A stretch of DNA of 26,335 nucleotides from CAZGTQ01 sp964528575 (lineage in GTDB: Bacteria > Planctomycetota > UBA1135 > GCA-002686595). Under the pieces are notes generated by a model. It was not told the DNA's origin. It did no database searches and was given only the letters and a program-made list of their open reading frames with translations. A program made the translations under genes and the position numbers. Location of the stretch: positions 1 through 26,335 of the forward strand of contig CAZGTQ010000008.1 in assembly GCA_964528575.1 (NCBI GenBank). The letters are read 5' to 3'. Positions 7,400-14,548 of the stretch are shown here, in pieces (position 1 is the stretch's first letter; each line of letters opens with the position of its first letter).

Positions 7400-9468
7400 C
7401 AGCGGCTCGCGCCATCGAGGTGGCGGTCGAGGAAACGCAGGATCGCCTCCGCCGCCGTGATGCGGTTGGCGCGCCGGAGCAGAGCGTGACCCTCCTCCTC
7501 GAGCAGGACGTACTCCGCCGGCCGCCCCGCGGCGCGCACGGCGTCCACGAGCGCCTCGCTCTCCACGCGCGGGACGAGCGGGTCGTTGGCGCCCTGCACG
7601 ACGAGCAGCGGCGCGCGGATCCCGTCGGTGTGGAACAGCGGCGAGATCGCGCGCAGCCGGTCGCGGTCGAGCCCGGGATCGCCGATCTCCGCGCGCAGCG
7701 CGTCCGCGTGCGCCGCGCGCCACGGCGGCAGGCTCTCCAGCGTGCGCACCCAGTTCGTCGGGCCGAATGCGTCGACGGCGGCGTCGAAGACGTGCGGCGC
7801 GAACGTCAGCGCGGCGAGCGCGAGATAGCCGCCGTAGCCGGAGCCCTGGACCGCGATCCGGTCGGGGTGCACCCAGCCGCGGCCCACGAGCCAGTCGTGC
7901 GCCGCGATGCAGTCGGCGAGATCCGCTTGCCCGTGGCGGCGGTCGTCGAGGCGCGCGAACTTCTTCCCGTAGCCCGCCGTGCCCCGCGGATCGACCGAGA
8001 GCACGGCGTAGCCGTGGTTGACGAGGAACTGGATCTCGCCGTTCCACGCCGCGCTGCTGCGCGCGCCGACGCCGCCGTGGACATGGACGATCGCCGGCAG
8101 CGGACGCGCGTGCGCCGCGTGCGGCACGTAGAGCCGAGCAGGGATGTCGAGCTCGTCCTCGCTCGAGAAGCGCACGAGCTCCGAGCGCACGAGATCGTCC
8201 ACGTCGACCGCCGGCGGCAGCGCGCGCGTCAGCGGCAGCGCGTCCTCGGCGCCCTCGTCGAGCACGTGCAGGTCGGGCGGGCTCGTGTCGGACGAGACGT
8301 AGAACGCGAGCCGCGCGCCGCTCCTCGAGAAGCGCGGGCCGTGCACGCTGGCGTCGTCGAACGAGGGCGCGTCGGCGGCGCGCGCGCGGCCGTGCTCGAG
8401 GTCGAACAGGAGGAGCTCGCCGCGGCCCTCGCGCTCGACGACCGCCGCGCGCCGGCGGCCGTCGGGCGAGTGTGCGACCGCGACGACGTCGCCGTCGGCG
8501 TCGAGCTCGAGCGCGTGTCCCGCGGTGGCGAGGTCGTACGACCACAACCGCAGGTGCGAATCCGCGCGGTCCGAGACGTAGTAGAGGCGCGTGCCGTCGG
8601 GCGAGAAGCCGACGGCGCGGTAGAGCTCCTCGCGCTCGTGCGGGGTCGCGATGCGCGGCTCGGGACGCTCGTCGGTGCGGTCGACGACGAACAGGTCGGA
8701 GTCGGCGAGCGAGGTGTGGCGCACGAGCGCGACGCGCCGGCCGTCGGGGCTGACCGCCGCGACCTCGAGCTCGGGCGTCGCGGTCCAGAGCAGCTCGCGG
8801 TCGTACGCGTGGCCGCCCGGGACGGCGCGCGACGTGTAGCGATAGAGGTCGTGCGAGCGCGGCTCGCGCTCGTTCGTCAGCGCGAAGAAGGACGCGCCGT
8901 CGGCGGACCAGCCGACGTAGGAGGCGCGCACGCCCTCGCCCGGCGTCAGGTCGACGACCGAGCCGTCGGGATGGCGCACGTACAGGTGCGCGAGCTCGTT
9001 GCCGCCCTGGTCGGACGCGTAGAGCACGCGGTCGTCCGTCGGGAACCACTCGAGCGCGACGATCGGGTTCGTGCGCGGCTCGGCGAGCGCGCGCTGCCGC
9101 TCGCGCGCGCCGAGCGCGACGCTCGCGTCGGCGTCGACGATCCACGCGTCGGGCGCGCCGCCGCGGTCGCTCGTGACGAGGATGCGGCTCTCGTCCGGCG
9201 AGAACGAGGCGCCGGAGATCGTCTCGATCGCGAAGAACGTGCGCGCGTCGTACGTCGTGAACCTGTTCGGCGCGCCGCCGCCCAGCGCGGCGCAACCAGC
9301 CGCGACGGCCAGCACGGCGCTGACGAGCGCCGCTCTGGCGGGTACGGGGCTGACCAGCGCCGCTCTGGCCGGCACGGCGCTGACTAGCGCCGCTCTGGAT
9401 AGGTCGGCGCTGACCAGCGCCGCTCTGGCGGGTACGGCGAGGACGCGGAGGGGGAGCGACGCAGACAT
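7399..9468 (-). CDS. S9 family (prolyl oligopeptidase-like) peptidase, lipoprotein
   Basis: 689 residues. N-terminal half is a WD40/beta-propeller-like domain with repeated SPDGRR/SPDGTR/SPDES blades, as in dipeptidyl-peptidase and acylaminoacyl-peptidase relatives. C-terminal alpha/beta-hydrolase: HVHGGVG (oxyanion region), nucleophile Ser543 in QGSGYGGY, Asp629 in QGANDPLVP and His661 in EEEGHALL. All triad residues are present. Cleaves oligopeptides, probably in the periplasm or at a membrane: the signal region ends VAAGC, Cys59. Its first 50 residues contain four 10-residue copies of the type AVPARAALVS, coded by a 30-bp tandem repeat. The ATG at 9468 lacks an obvious RBS; an internal GTG at 9375 would leave an ordinary 28-residue lipoprotein signal and is a real alternative. 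Lies between yjbQ and hemH. Confidence 0.92.
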   Translation of the reverse strand: MSASLPLRVLAVPARAALVSADLSRAALVSAVPARAALVSPVPARAALVSAVLAVAAGCAALGGGAPNRFTTYDARTFFAIETISGASFSPDESRILVTSDRGGAPDAWIVDADASVALGARERQRALAEPRTNPIVALEWFPTDDRVLYASDQGGNELAHLYVRHPDGSVVDLTPGEGVRASYVGWSADGASFFALTNEREPRSHDLYRYTSRAVPGGHAYDRELLWTATPELEVAAVSPDGRRVALVRHTSLADSDLFVVDRTDERPEPRIATPHEREELYRAVGFSPDGTRLYYVSDRADSHLRLWSYDLATAGHALELDADGDVVAVAHSPDGRRRAAVVEREGRGELLLFDLEHGRARAADAPSFDDASVHGPRFSRSGARLAFYVSSDTSPPDLHVLDEGAEDALPLTRALPPAVDVDDLVRSELVRFSSEDELDIPARLYVPHAAHARPLPAIVHVHGGVGARSSAAWNGEIQFLVNHGYAVLSVDPRGTAGYGKKFARLDDRRHGQADLADCIAAHDWLVGRGWVHPDRIAVQGSGYGGYLALAALTFAPHVFDAAVDAFGPTNWVRTLESLPPWRAAHADALRAEIGDPGLDRDRLRAISPLFHTDGIRAPLLVVQGANDPLVPRVESEALVDAVRAAGRPAEYVLLEEEGHALLRRANRITAAEAILRFLDRHLDGASR
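9311..9430. repeat. 30-bp tandem repeat, 4 units, in the S9 peptidase signal region
   Basis: Four adjacent units of exactly 30 bp at 9311, 9341, 9371 and 9401. The core GGCGCTGACCAGCGCCGCTC recurs with few changes; divergence is concentrated at the unit edges. Since 30 is a multiple of three, copy-number change keeps frame: each unit adds ten residues (AVPARAALVS, ADLSRAALVS, AVPARAALVS, PVPARAALVS at residues 11-50). The repeated peptide is hydrophobic with one Arg, like a signal-peptide n/h region. Confidence 0.92.
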
Positions 9469-9493
9469 CGTGCTGGGGGCGAGCGTCGCGCGG

Positions 9494-9913
9494 CTATTCG
9501 CCGATGATCTTGACGAGGACGCGCTTGCGTCGTCTTCCGTCGAACTCGCCATAGAAGATCCGCTCCCACGTCCCGCAATCGAGCTTGCCGTCCGTGATCG
9601 CGACGACGACCTCGCGGCCCATGATCTGGCGCTTGCAGTGGGCGTCGCCGTTGTCCTCGCCGGTCCTGTTGTGCTCGTAACGCTCGATCGGCTCGTGCGG
9701 CGCGAGCTCCTCGAGCCAGCGCTCGTAGTCGCGGTGGAGCCCGGGCTCGTCGTCGTTGATGAACACGCTCGCGGTGATGTGCATCGCGTTGACGAGGCAC
9801 AGGCCCTCGCGGACGCCGCTCGCGCGGACCGCGCGCTCGACGTCGGGGGTGATGTTGACGAAGCCGCGCCGCGACGGGACCTCGAACCAGAGCTCCTGGC
9901 GATGGGATCGCAT
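9494..9913 (-). CDS. yjbQ: YjbQ family protein (UPF0047, secondary thiamine-phosphate synthase)
   Basis: 139 residues, full family length. Members of UPF0047/YjbQ show weak thiamine-phosphate synthase activity in bacteria; the true role is unsettled. The family pattern is clear: GFVNITPDVERAV, NAMHITASVFINDDE (His45, Asn53), a DYERWLEELAP stretch, HNRTGEDNGDAHCKRQIMG (His81, Asp90, His92), and DCGTWERIFYGEFDG near the end, closing with VLVKIIGE. Start ATG 9911-9913 puts the usual first strand (QELWFEVPSRRGF) at the right distance. A TAGAAA lies 9 nt upstream on this strand. Divergent from the COG2509 gene, with 45 nt between start codons. Followed after 25 nt by the S9 peptidase gene, so probably first in that operon. 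Confidence 0.93.
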   Translation of the reverse strand: MRSHRQELWFEVPSRRGFVNITPDVERAVRASGVREGLCLVNAMHITASVFINDDEPGLHRDYERWLEELAPHEPIERYEHNRTGEDNGDAHCKRQIMGREVVVAITDGKLDCGTWERIFYGEFDGRRRKRVLVKIIGE

Positions 9914-9946
9914 GCGGCGTCGTTTCTATCGGGAGCGCGCGCGCGG

Positions 9947-9952
9947 CACAAT
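9947..9952 (+). promoter_or_regulatory. Possible -10 box for the FAD dehydrogenase gene (leaderless)
   Basis: CACAAT sits 6 nt before the ATG at 9959, so transcription would start at or next to the start codon. There is no Shine-Dalgarno sequence. It lies in a 45-nt divergent spacer that must also serve yjbQ. Confidence 0.3.
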
Positions 9953-9958
9953 GCTCCG

Positions 9959-11638
9959 ATGCCGCGCGAGCTGGTGCTGCGTCTGCCGCCGTCGAGCGAC
10001 CCGGAGAGCGCGGGCGCGCAGGACGAGCTCACCCGCGCCGCTTCCCGCTCGCTCGGCGTCGCCGCGGACGCGATCGTCGCGGTGCGCGTGCGTCGGATCT
10101 CGTTCGACGCGCGGCCGCGCCACCGCGACTGGCGCGTCGCGCTCGACGTCTGGCTGCGCGGCGAGCGCGTCCCGCCGGGCCCCGCGACCAGCCCGCCCGA
10201 GCTCGGGCGGCCGCGGCCGGACGCGCCGCACGTCGCCGTCGTCGGCTCGGGGCCCGCGGGCCTGTTCGCCGCGCTCGACCTCGCCGCCGCCGGCGTGCGC
10301 GTCACGGTCCTCGAGCGCGGCGGCGACGTGCAGGAGCGGCGCCGGCCGATCGCGCGCTTGCACCGCGGCCAAGGCGTCGATCCCGACAGCAACTACTGCT
10401 TCGGCGAGGGCGGCGCGGGCACGTACTCCGACGGCAAGCTCTACACGCGCAGCGGCTCGAAGAGCGCGATCCGCGGCGTGCTCGAGACGCTCGTCGCCCA
10501 CGGCGCGCCGCCCGCGATCCTGGCGAGCTGGCGGCCGCACGTCGGCTCGAACCGCCTGCCCGCGGTCGTGCGCGCGATGCGCGAGACGCTGCGCCGCGCG
10601 GGCTCCGCCGTACGCTTCCACGCGCGCGTCGAGCGGCTCGAGACGCGCGGCGGCCGCGTGGTGGCGCTCGGCGTGCGCGACGTCGTCGCGGGAGCGAGCG
10701 AGCGCGTCGAGGCGGACGCGGTCGTGCTCGCGACGGGGCACAGCGCGTTCGACGCGCTCGTCATGGCGCGCGACGCGGGCGCGCGCCTGGTCGCCAAGGG
10801 GTTCGCGATGGGCGTGCGCGCCGAGCACGGCCAGGCGTGGCTCGACGAGCGGCAGTACGGCGGCCTGCGCGCGGCGCACGAGCTGCCCGCCTCGTTCTAC
10901 GAGCTCGCGCACGAGGCGGACGAGCGCGGCGTCTACAGCTTCTGCATGTGCCCCGGCGGCTTCATCGTCCCCGCGACGACCGGCGCCGACCGCGTCGTCG
11001 TCAACGGAATGAGCCTCGCGCGGCGCGACTCGCCCTACGCGAACGCCGGGATCGTCGTCGCGGTCGAGCCGGAGGACTGGTGCGGCGAGCGAGGCGAGCG
11101 CGAGGGCTGGCCGGCGCTGCTCGAGGGGCTCGCGCTGCCGCGCTCGCCCGACGAGGACCCGCTGTTCGGCGCGCGCGTGCAGCTCGCGCTCGAGCGCGCC
11201 GCGGCGCGCGCGGGCGGCGGCGGGGGACGCGCGCCGGCCGAGCGCGTCGACCGCTTCGTCGAGCGGGCGCCGGGCAAGGCGGGCGCGACCCTGCCGACGA
11301 GCTTGCGGCCCGGGGTCGCGCCGGCTGCGCTCGACGACGTGCTCCCCCGCGGACTCGCGGAGCGCCTGCGCGCCGGGCTCGCGCTCTTCGACCGCCGCAT
11401 CCCGGGCTTCGTCTCCGAGCACGGCCAGCTCGTCGGCGTCGAGAGCCGCACGAGCTCGCCCGTGCGCATCGCGCGCGACCGCGAGACGTGCGAGGCGGAC
11501 GGCGTCGCGGGGCTCTGGCCGTGCGGCGAGGGCGCGGGCTACGCCGGCGGCATCGTCTCCGCGGCGCTCGACGGGCGGCGTGTGGCGCGAGCGATCCTCG
11601 CGCGCGCGGATTTCGCGGCCGCGCGGAGCGGTTCGTGA
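9959..11638 (+). CDS. NAD(FAD)-utilising dehydrogenase, COG2509 family
   Basis: 559-residue flavoprotein, typical for this family of uncharacterised FAD-dependent dehydrogenases. An N-terminal 90-residue domain (FxARPRHRDW, residues 50-59) precedes the FAD-binding motif VAVVGSGPAGLFAAL (GSGPAG at 96-101) and the acidic end of the second strand VTVLERG. Signature stretches of the family follow: RGQGVDPDSNYCFGEGGAG (137-154), TYSDGKLYTR, VEADAVVLATGHSAFD, FAMGVRAEH, FCMCPGGFIVPA, NGMSLARRDSPYANAGIVV and, at the end, WPCGEGAGYAGGIVSAALDG. Substrate unknown. The ATG at 9959 is used; an ATG at 9951 is out of frame. Its stop TGA overlaps a GTG (11635) that opens a chain of mini-cistrons leading to the DUF2254 gene, so both may be translated from one mRNA. 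Confidence 0.93.
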   Translation: MPRELVLRLPPSSDPESAGAQDELTRAASRSLGVAADAIVAVRVRRISFDARPRHRDWRVALDVWLRGERVPPGPATSPPELGRPRPDAPHVAVVGSGPAGLFAALDLAAAGVRVTVLERGGDVQERRRPIARLHRGQGVDPDSNYCFGEGGAGTYSDGKLYTRSGSKSAIRGVLETLVAHGAPPAILASWRPHVGSNRLPAVVRAMRETLRRAGSAVRFHARVERLETRGGRVVALGVRDVVAGASERVEADAVVLATGHSAFDALVMARDAGARLVAKGFAMGVRAEHGQAWLDERQYGGLRAAHELPASFYELAHEADERGVYSFCMCPGGFIVPATTGADRVVVNGMSLARRDSPYANAGIVVAVEPEDWCGERGEREGWPALLEGLALPRSPDEDPLFGARVQLALERAAARAGGGGGRAPAERVDRFVERAPGKAGATLPTSLRPGVAPAALDDVLPRGLAERLRAGLALFDRRIPGFVSEHGQLVGVESRTSSPVRIARDRETCEADGVAGLWPCGEGAGYAGGIVSAALDGRRVARAILARADFAAARSGS

Positions 11639-11699
11639 GGTTCGTGACCGGTTCGTGAGCGGTTCGTGAGCATTCGTGAGCGCGTGGAACGGTTCGTGA
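11628..11699 (+). repeat. About 11-bp imperfect tandem repeat, six copies, overlapping a stop codon
   Basis: Copies of GCGGTTCGTGA or close variants end at 11638, 11647 (9 bp), 11658, 11669, 11679 (10 bp, GCATTCGTGA) and, after a short gap, 11699. The first copy is the end of the FAD dehydrogenase gene, including its stop. Each copy carries GTGA, that is, a GTG start overlapping a TGA stop. An 11-bp unit (3n+2) puts the next TGA in frame with the preceding GTG. The DUF2254/MscS junction at 13144-13152 (GTTTCGTGAGC) resembles the unit. Confidence 0.9.
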
Positions 11700-11758
11700 A
11701 GAGCCCCGCCGCGGCGCGGGCCGGCCGTTCGGCGCGCCGCGGAGGAGCTATTCGATGA
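11666..11758 (+). CDS. 30-residue basic mini-ORF in the relay
   Basis: GTG 11666 to TGA 11756-11758. The product begins MSIRERVERFVKSPAAARAG and ends RSARRGGAIR: strongly basic, first part amphipathic-helix-like. Start and stop each overlap a neighbour by 4 nt. No homology recognised; it may matter only as a translated spacer. Confidence 0.3.
   Translation: MSIRERVERFVKSPAAARAGRSARRGGAIR
11741..11747 (+). promoter_or_regulatory. Strong Shine-Dalgarno GGAGGAG before the ATG mini-cistrons
   Basis: GGAGGAG lies 7 nt before ATG 11755, the first ATG of the mini-cistron chain. It is the best ribosome binding site I saw in the window, yet the ORF it serves has only five codons. This favours ribosome loading into the relay rather than directly at the DUF2254 start, which has only a G-rich run upstream. 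Confidence 0.5.
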
Positions 11759-11786
11759 AGGCCAGTCGATGAGAGCCATTCGATGA
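11745..11786 (+). repeat. 14-bp tandem repeat, three copies
   Basis: GAGCTATTCGATGA (11745-11758), AGGCCAGTCGATGA (11759-11772) and GAGCCATTCGATGA (11773-11786). Each ends in ATGA. As 14 is 3n+2, each ATG runs in frame to the TGA of the next copy, giving 5-codon ORFs with 4-nt overlaps. Different in sequence from the 11-bp family but with the same arithmetic. Confidence 0.92.
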
Positions 11787-11817
11787 TCCGAAGGACCGGC
11801 TGCGGGGGGCGGACCGC

Positions 11818-13152
11818 TTGAAGCTGCGGCGACAGTTGCTCGCGAGCTGGTGGGACACTCTGCGCTCGAGCTACTGGTTCGTGCCGGGGCTGATGGTGCT
11901 CTCGGCCGCCGTGCTCGCCACCTGGCTCGTGCGCGTCGAGCACGAGGGCCTGTTCGACCCGTCGAAGCTCCCGGTCTGGATCCGCCTGACCGAGCCCGAC
12001 CCCGCGCGCGCGGTGCTGACGACGATCGCCGGGTCGACGATCTCGATCGTCACGCTCACGTTCTCGATCACGATCGTCGCGCTGACGCTCGCGTCGTCGC
12101 AGTACGGGCCGCGGCTGCTCTACAACTTCATGCGCGACCGCCAGAACCAGGTCGTGCTCGGCGTGCTGCTCGGCACGTTCGTGTACTGCTTGCTCGTGCT
12201 CGTGTCAGTGCGCTCCGGCGACGTTACGCTGCCGCAGCTCGCGCTGATGGGGGCGATCGTGCTGTCGCTCGCGAGCATCGGCGTGTTGATCGTATTCCTG
12301 CACCACACGGCGGAGAAGATGCAGGCGTCCTCGGTCATCGCGGACGTCAGCCGCGAGCTGCAGGCGATCGTCCGGCGCAACCAGCCGAACGACGGCCGCG
12401 GCGAGCTGTGCGCGTCGACCGACGGCCGCGGCGGACCACCCGAAGGCGGCGCCGCGGTCCACGCGCGCAGCGCGGGCATGCTGCAGGCGATCGACGGCGC
12501 GTCGCTCGTCGAGCTCGCGTGCCACGAGGACGTCGAGGTCGTCCTCGCGCTGCGGCCCGGCGACTACGTGTACGAGGGCTGCGTCGTCGCGCGCGTGCAC
12601 GGCGCGGGCCAGGCGTCGCAGGCGGTCGAGGACGGCGTCGTGGACGCGCTCGTGCTCGGCAGGCGCCGCACGCTCGTCCAAGACGTCGAGTACGCGTTCG
12701 ACCAGCTCGTCGAGATCGCCGTGCGCGCGCTCTCGCCGGGCATCAACGACCCGTTCACGGCGATGAGCTGCATCGACGAGCTCGGCGTCGGCCTGCTCCT
12801 CGTCGCGCGCGAGGGGCCGACGGCCGCGCGTCTCGTCGACGGCGAGGGCCGCACGCGCGTGCACCTGTTGCCGGTCGACTTCGAGCTCGTCGCGCGCGCG
12901 TCGTTCGACCAGATCCGGCGCCAGGCGACGGGCAACCCGGTCGTCCTGCTGCACCTGCTCGAGACGCTCGAGCGCCTCGTCGCGCTCGTCCCGGCCCAGG
13001 AGCAGCGCGAGATCCTGCGGCGCCACGGAGAGCTGGCGCGCGCGATGGCGGTCACGCACGTCGAGACCGACGAGGACGAGCGCGCGGTGCGCGCGCGCTA
13101 CGAGGCGCTGGAGCGCACGGTCGCCGACCGGGCGGGAGCGCGCGTTTCGTGA
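11818..13152 (+). CDS. DUF2254 (COG4325) membrane protein
   Basis: 444 residues. Four membrane segments in the first 165 residues: around SYWFVPGLMVLSAAVLATWL, TTIAGSTISIVTLTFSITIV (about 64-90), VVLGVLLGTFVYCLLVLVSV, and LALMGAIVLSLASIGVLIVF. The family signature between and after them, ALTLASSQYGPRLLYNFMRD, is well conserved, as are SPGINDPFTAMSCIDEL and FDQIRRQATGN in the cytoplasmic C-terminal part. Function unknown; a channel- or transport-like role is often guessed. TTG 11818 was chosen because it gives the complete basic N-terminus ahead of the first helix and overlaps the last mini-cistron stop (TTGA). A G-rich run (GGGGGG) lies about 9 nt upstream. Its stop overlaps the MscS GTG, so both proteins are probably made in linked amounts. 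Confidence 0.92.
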   Translation: MKLRRQLLASWWDTLRSSYWFVPGLMVLSAAVLATWLVRVEHEGLFDPSKLPVWIRLTEPDPARAVLTTIAGSTISIVTLTFSITIVALTLASSQYGPRLLYNFMRDRQNQVVLGVLLGTFVYCLLVLVSVRSGDVTLPQLALMGAIVLSLASIGVLIVFLHHTAEKMQASSVIADVSRELQAIVRRNQPNDGRGELCASTDGRGGPPEGGAAVHARSAGMLQAIDGASLVELACHEDVEVVLALRPGDYVYEGCVVARVHGAGQASQAVEDGVVDALVLGRRRTLVQDVEYAFDQLVEIAVRALSPGINDPFTAMSCIDELGVGLLLVAREGPTAARLVDGEGRTRVHLLPVDFELVARASFDQIRRQATGNPVVLLHLLETLERLVALVPAQEQREILRRHGELARAMAVTHVETDEDERAVRARYEALERTVADRAGARVS

Positions 13153-14486
13153 GCGCCGCGGCGTTCGTCCTCCTGCTCGCGCTCGCCGCACCGGGCGCGG
13201 CCGCGCAGGAGCTCTCGCCCGCCGAGCAGGAGCGGGTCGCCGAGGACGCGACCGTCGAGGAAGCGGAGGAGATCGAGACCGAGGGAGCGGCGCTCCGCCA
13301 GCGTCTGCGCGCGATCTTCGGCGCGGTCGACGAGTTCGAGGGACTCCGCGCGCACGTCGAGGCGGGGATCGTCGTGCTGAGCGGCACCGCGCCTTCGCGC
13401 GACGCGGTGGACCGGGCGGCGGCGACGGCGGAGCGGCTCGAGGGCGTGCTGCTCGTCGTCGACGACGTCGAGGTCGCGCGCTCGCTCGGGCGCCGGCTCG
13501 CCGAGGCGCGCGGGGAGGCGGTGCGGCAGTTGCGCGAGATGGTCGCGTCGCTCCCGCTGCTCGTCGCCGCGATCTTGATCCTCGCGATCGCGTGGCTCGT
13601 CGCGCGGCTCTTGCGCGACGCGCGCTTCCTCTACCGCTTCGCGAGCAAGCGCGAGCTCTTGCAGAACCTCCTGCGCCAGACCGTGTTCGTCGCGGTGCTG
13701 CTCGCGGGTCTCGTCGCGGCGCTGCGCTTCCTCGAGGCGGGCGCGCTGATCGGCACGGTGCTCGGCGCGGCGGGCGTCGTCGGCCTCGCGCACGGCTTCG
13801 CGTTCCGCAACATCGTCGAGAACTACCTCGCTGGCGTCCGGCTCGCGGTCCGCCAGCCGTTCCGCGCGCGCGACCTGGTCAGCATCGACGGCTCGGAGGC
13901 GACCGTCCTGCGCATGACTGCGAGCGAGACGATCCTGATGGACATGGACGGCAACCACCTGCGGATCCCGAACGCGCTCATCTTCAACGGCAAGGTGATG
14001 AACTACACGCGCAACCCGCTGCGCCGCTTCCAGGTCGCGGTGAGCGTGGCGACGGACGTCGACCTCGACCAGGCTCAGCAGGTCGCCGTGGGCACGCTGC
14101 GCCGCATGAACGGCGTGATCGGCGATCCGGCACCGTCGGCGCTGATCGCCGCGCTCGGCGACTCGACGGTCCAGCTCGACGTCTTCGGCTGGGTCGACCA
14201 GCGCGCGGCGAGCCACCTCAAGGTCGCTTCCGAGGCGCACCGTCTCGTCAAGGAGGCGTTCGACGAGGCCGGCATCGAGATGCCCGCGCCGAGCTACCGG
14301 GTCGCGGTCGACGGCGCGCGCGCGGAGCTCGCTCCCGCGGAGCCCGAGCCGCGCCCGCGCCCGCGCCCCGCCCAACGCGGTCAGGCACCCGAGGCGATCG
14401 ACGTGTCGCCGAAGACCGACATCGCCGAGCAGGTGGAAGCGGAGATCGCGACCTCGCAGGAGGAGAACCTGCTCGACGAGGCGTGA
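13149..14486 (+). CDS. BON-domain mechanosensitive channel, MscS family
   Basis: 445 residues from GTG 13149 (GTGA overlap with the DUF2254 stop). Residues 1-19 are a signal peptide ending APGAAA. Residues about 46-110 are a BON domain (LRAHVEAGIVVLSGTAPSRD... VLLVVDDVEV), a periplasmic lipid-binding fold. Three membrane helices follow: about 133-155, 176-193, and the pore helix TM3 about 197-225 (GTVLGAAGVVGLAHGFAFRN). The MscS beta domain starts IVENYLAGVRLAVRQPFRARD and includes DGNHLRIPNALIFNG and MNYTRNPLRRF. The C-terminal tail is Pro/Arg-rich, then acidic. MscS channels open under membrane tension to release solutes; a BON domain in front may sense the periplasm or outer membrane. TM3 is rich in Gly/Ala as in the family. 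Confidence 0.94.
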   Translation: MSAAAFVLLLALAAPGAAAQELSPAEQERVAEDATVEEAEEIETEGAALRQRLRAIFGAVDEFEGLRAHVEAGIVVLSGTAPSRDAVDRAAATAERLEGVLLVVDDVEVARSLGRRLAEARGEAVRQLREMVASLPLLVAAILILAIAWLVARLLRDARFLYRFASKRELLQNLLRQTVFVAVLLAGLVAALRFLEAGALIGTVLGAAGVVGLAHGFAFRNIVENYLAGVRLAVRQPFRARDLVSIDGSEATVLRMTASETILMDMDGNHLRIPNALIFNGKVMNYTRNPLRRFQVAVSVATDVDLDQAQQVAVGTLRRMNGVIGDPAPSALIAALGDSTVQLDVFGWVDQRAASHLKVASEAHRLVKEAFDEAGIEMPAPSYRVAVDGARAELAPAEPEPRPRPRPAQRGQAPEAIDVSPKTDIAEQVEAEIATSQEENLLDEA

Positions 14487-14548
14487 CGAGGTGGGAGGTG
14501 CGGTCGTACTCTCCCGCTGCGAACGGACTCGTCAGCCCGGCGCCGAAC

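Larger units (their letters stand above)
11635..11821 (+). other. Chain of six 4-nt-overlapping mini-cistrons
   Basis: From the FAD dehydrogenase stop (TGA 11636-11638) each start overlaps the previous stop by NTGA: GTG 11635 (7 codons, stop ending 11658); GTG 11655 (4 codons, stop 11669); GTG 11666 (30 codons, stop 11758); ATG 11755 (5 codons, MKASR, stop 11772); ATG 11769 (5 codons, MRAIR, stop 11786); ATG 11783 (12 codons, MIRRTGCGGRTA, stop 11821). The last stop overlaps TTG 11818, the start of the DUF2254 gene. Codons were checked one by one. A relay of termination and reinitiation is the natural reading; translation of these peptides is inferred. Confidence 0.6.

Noticed and set aside
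9469..10392. Upstream extension of the S9 peptidase frame across yjbQ and the FAD dehydrogenase gene
   Set aside because: Overlaps two well-supported genes in other frames and has no homology.
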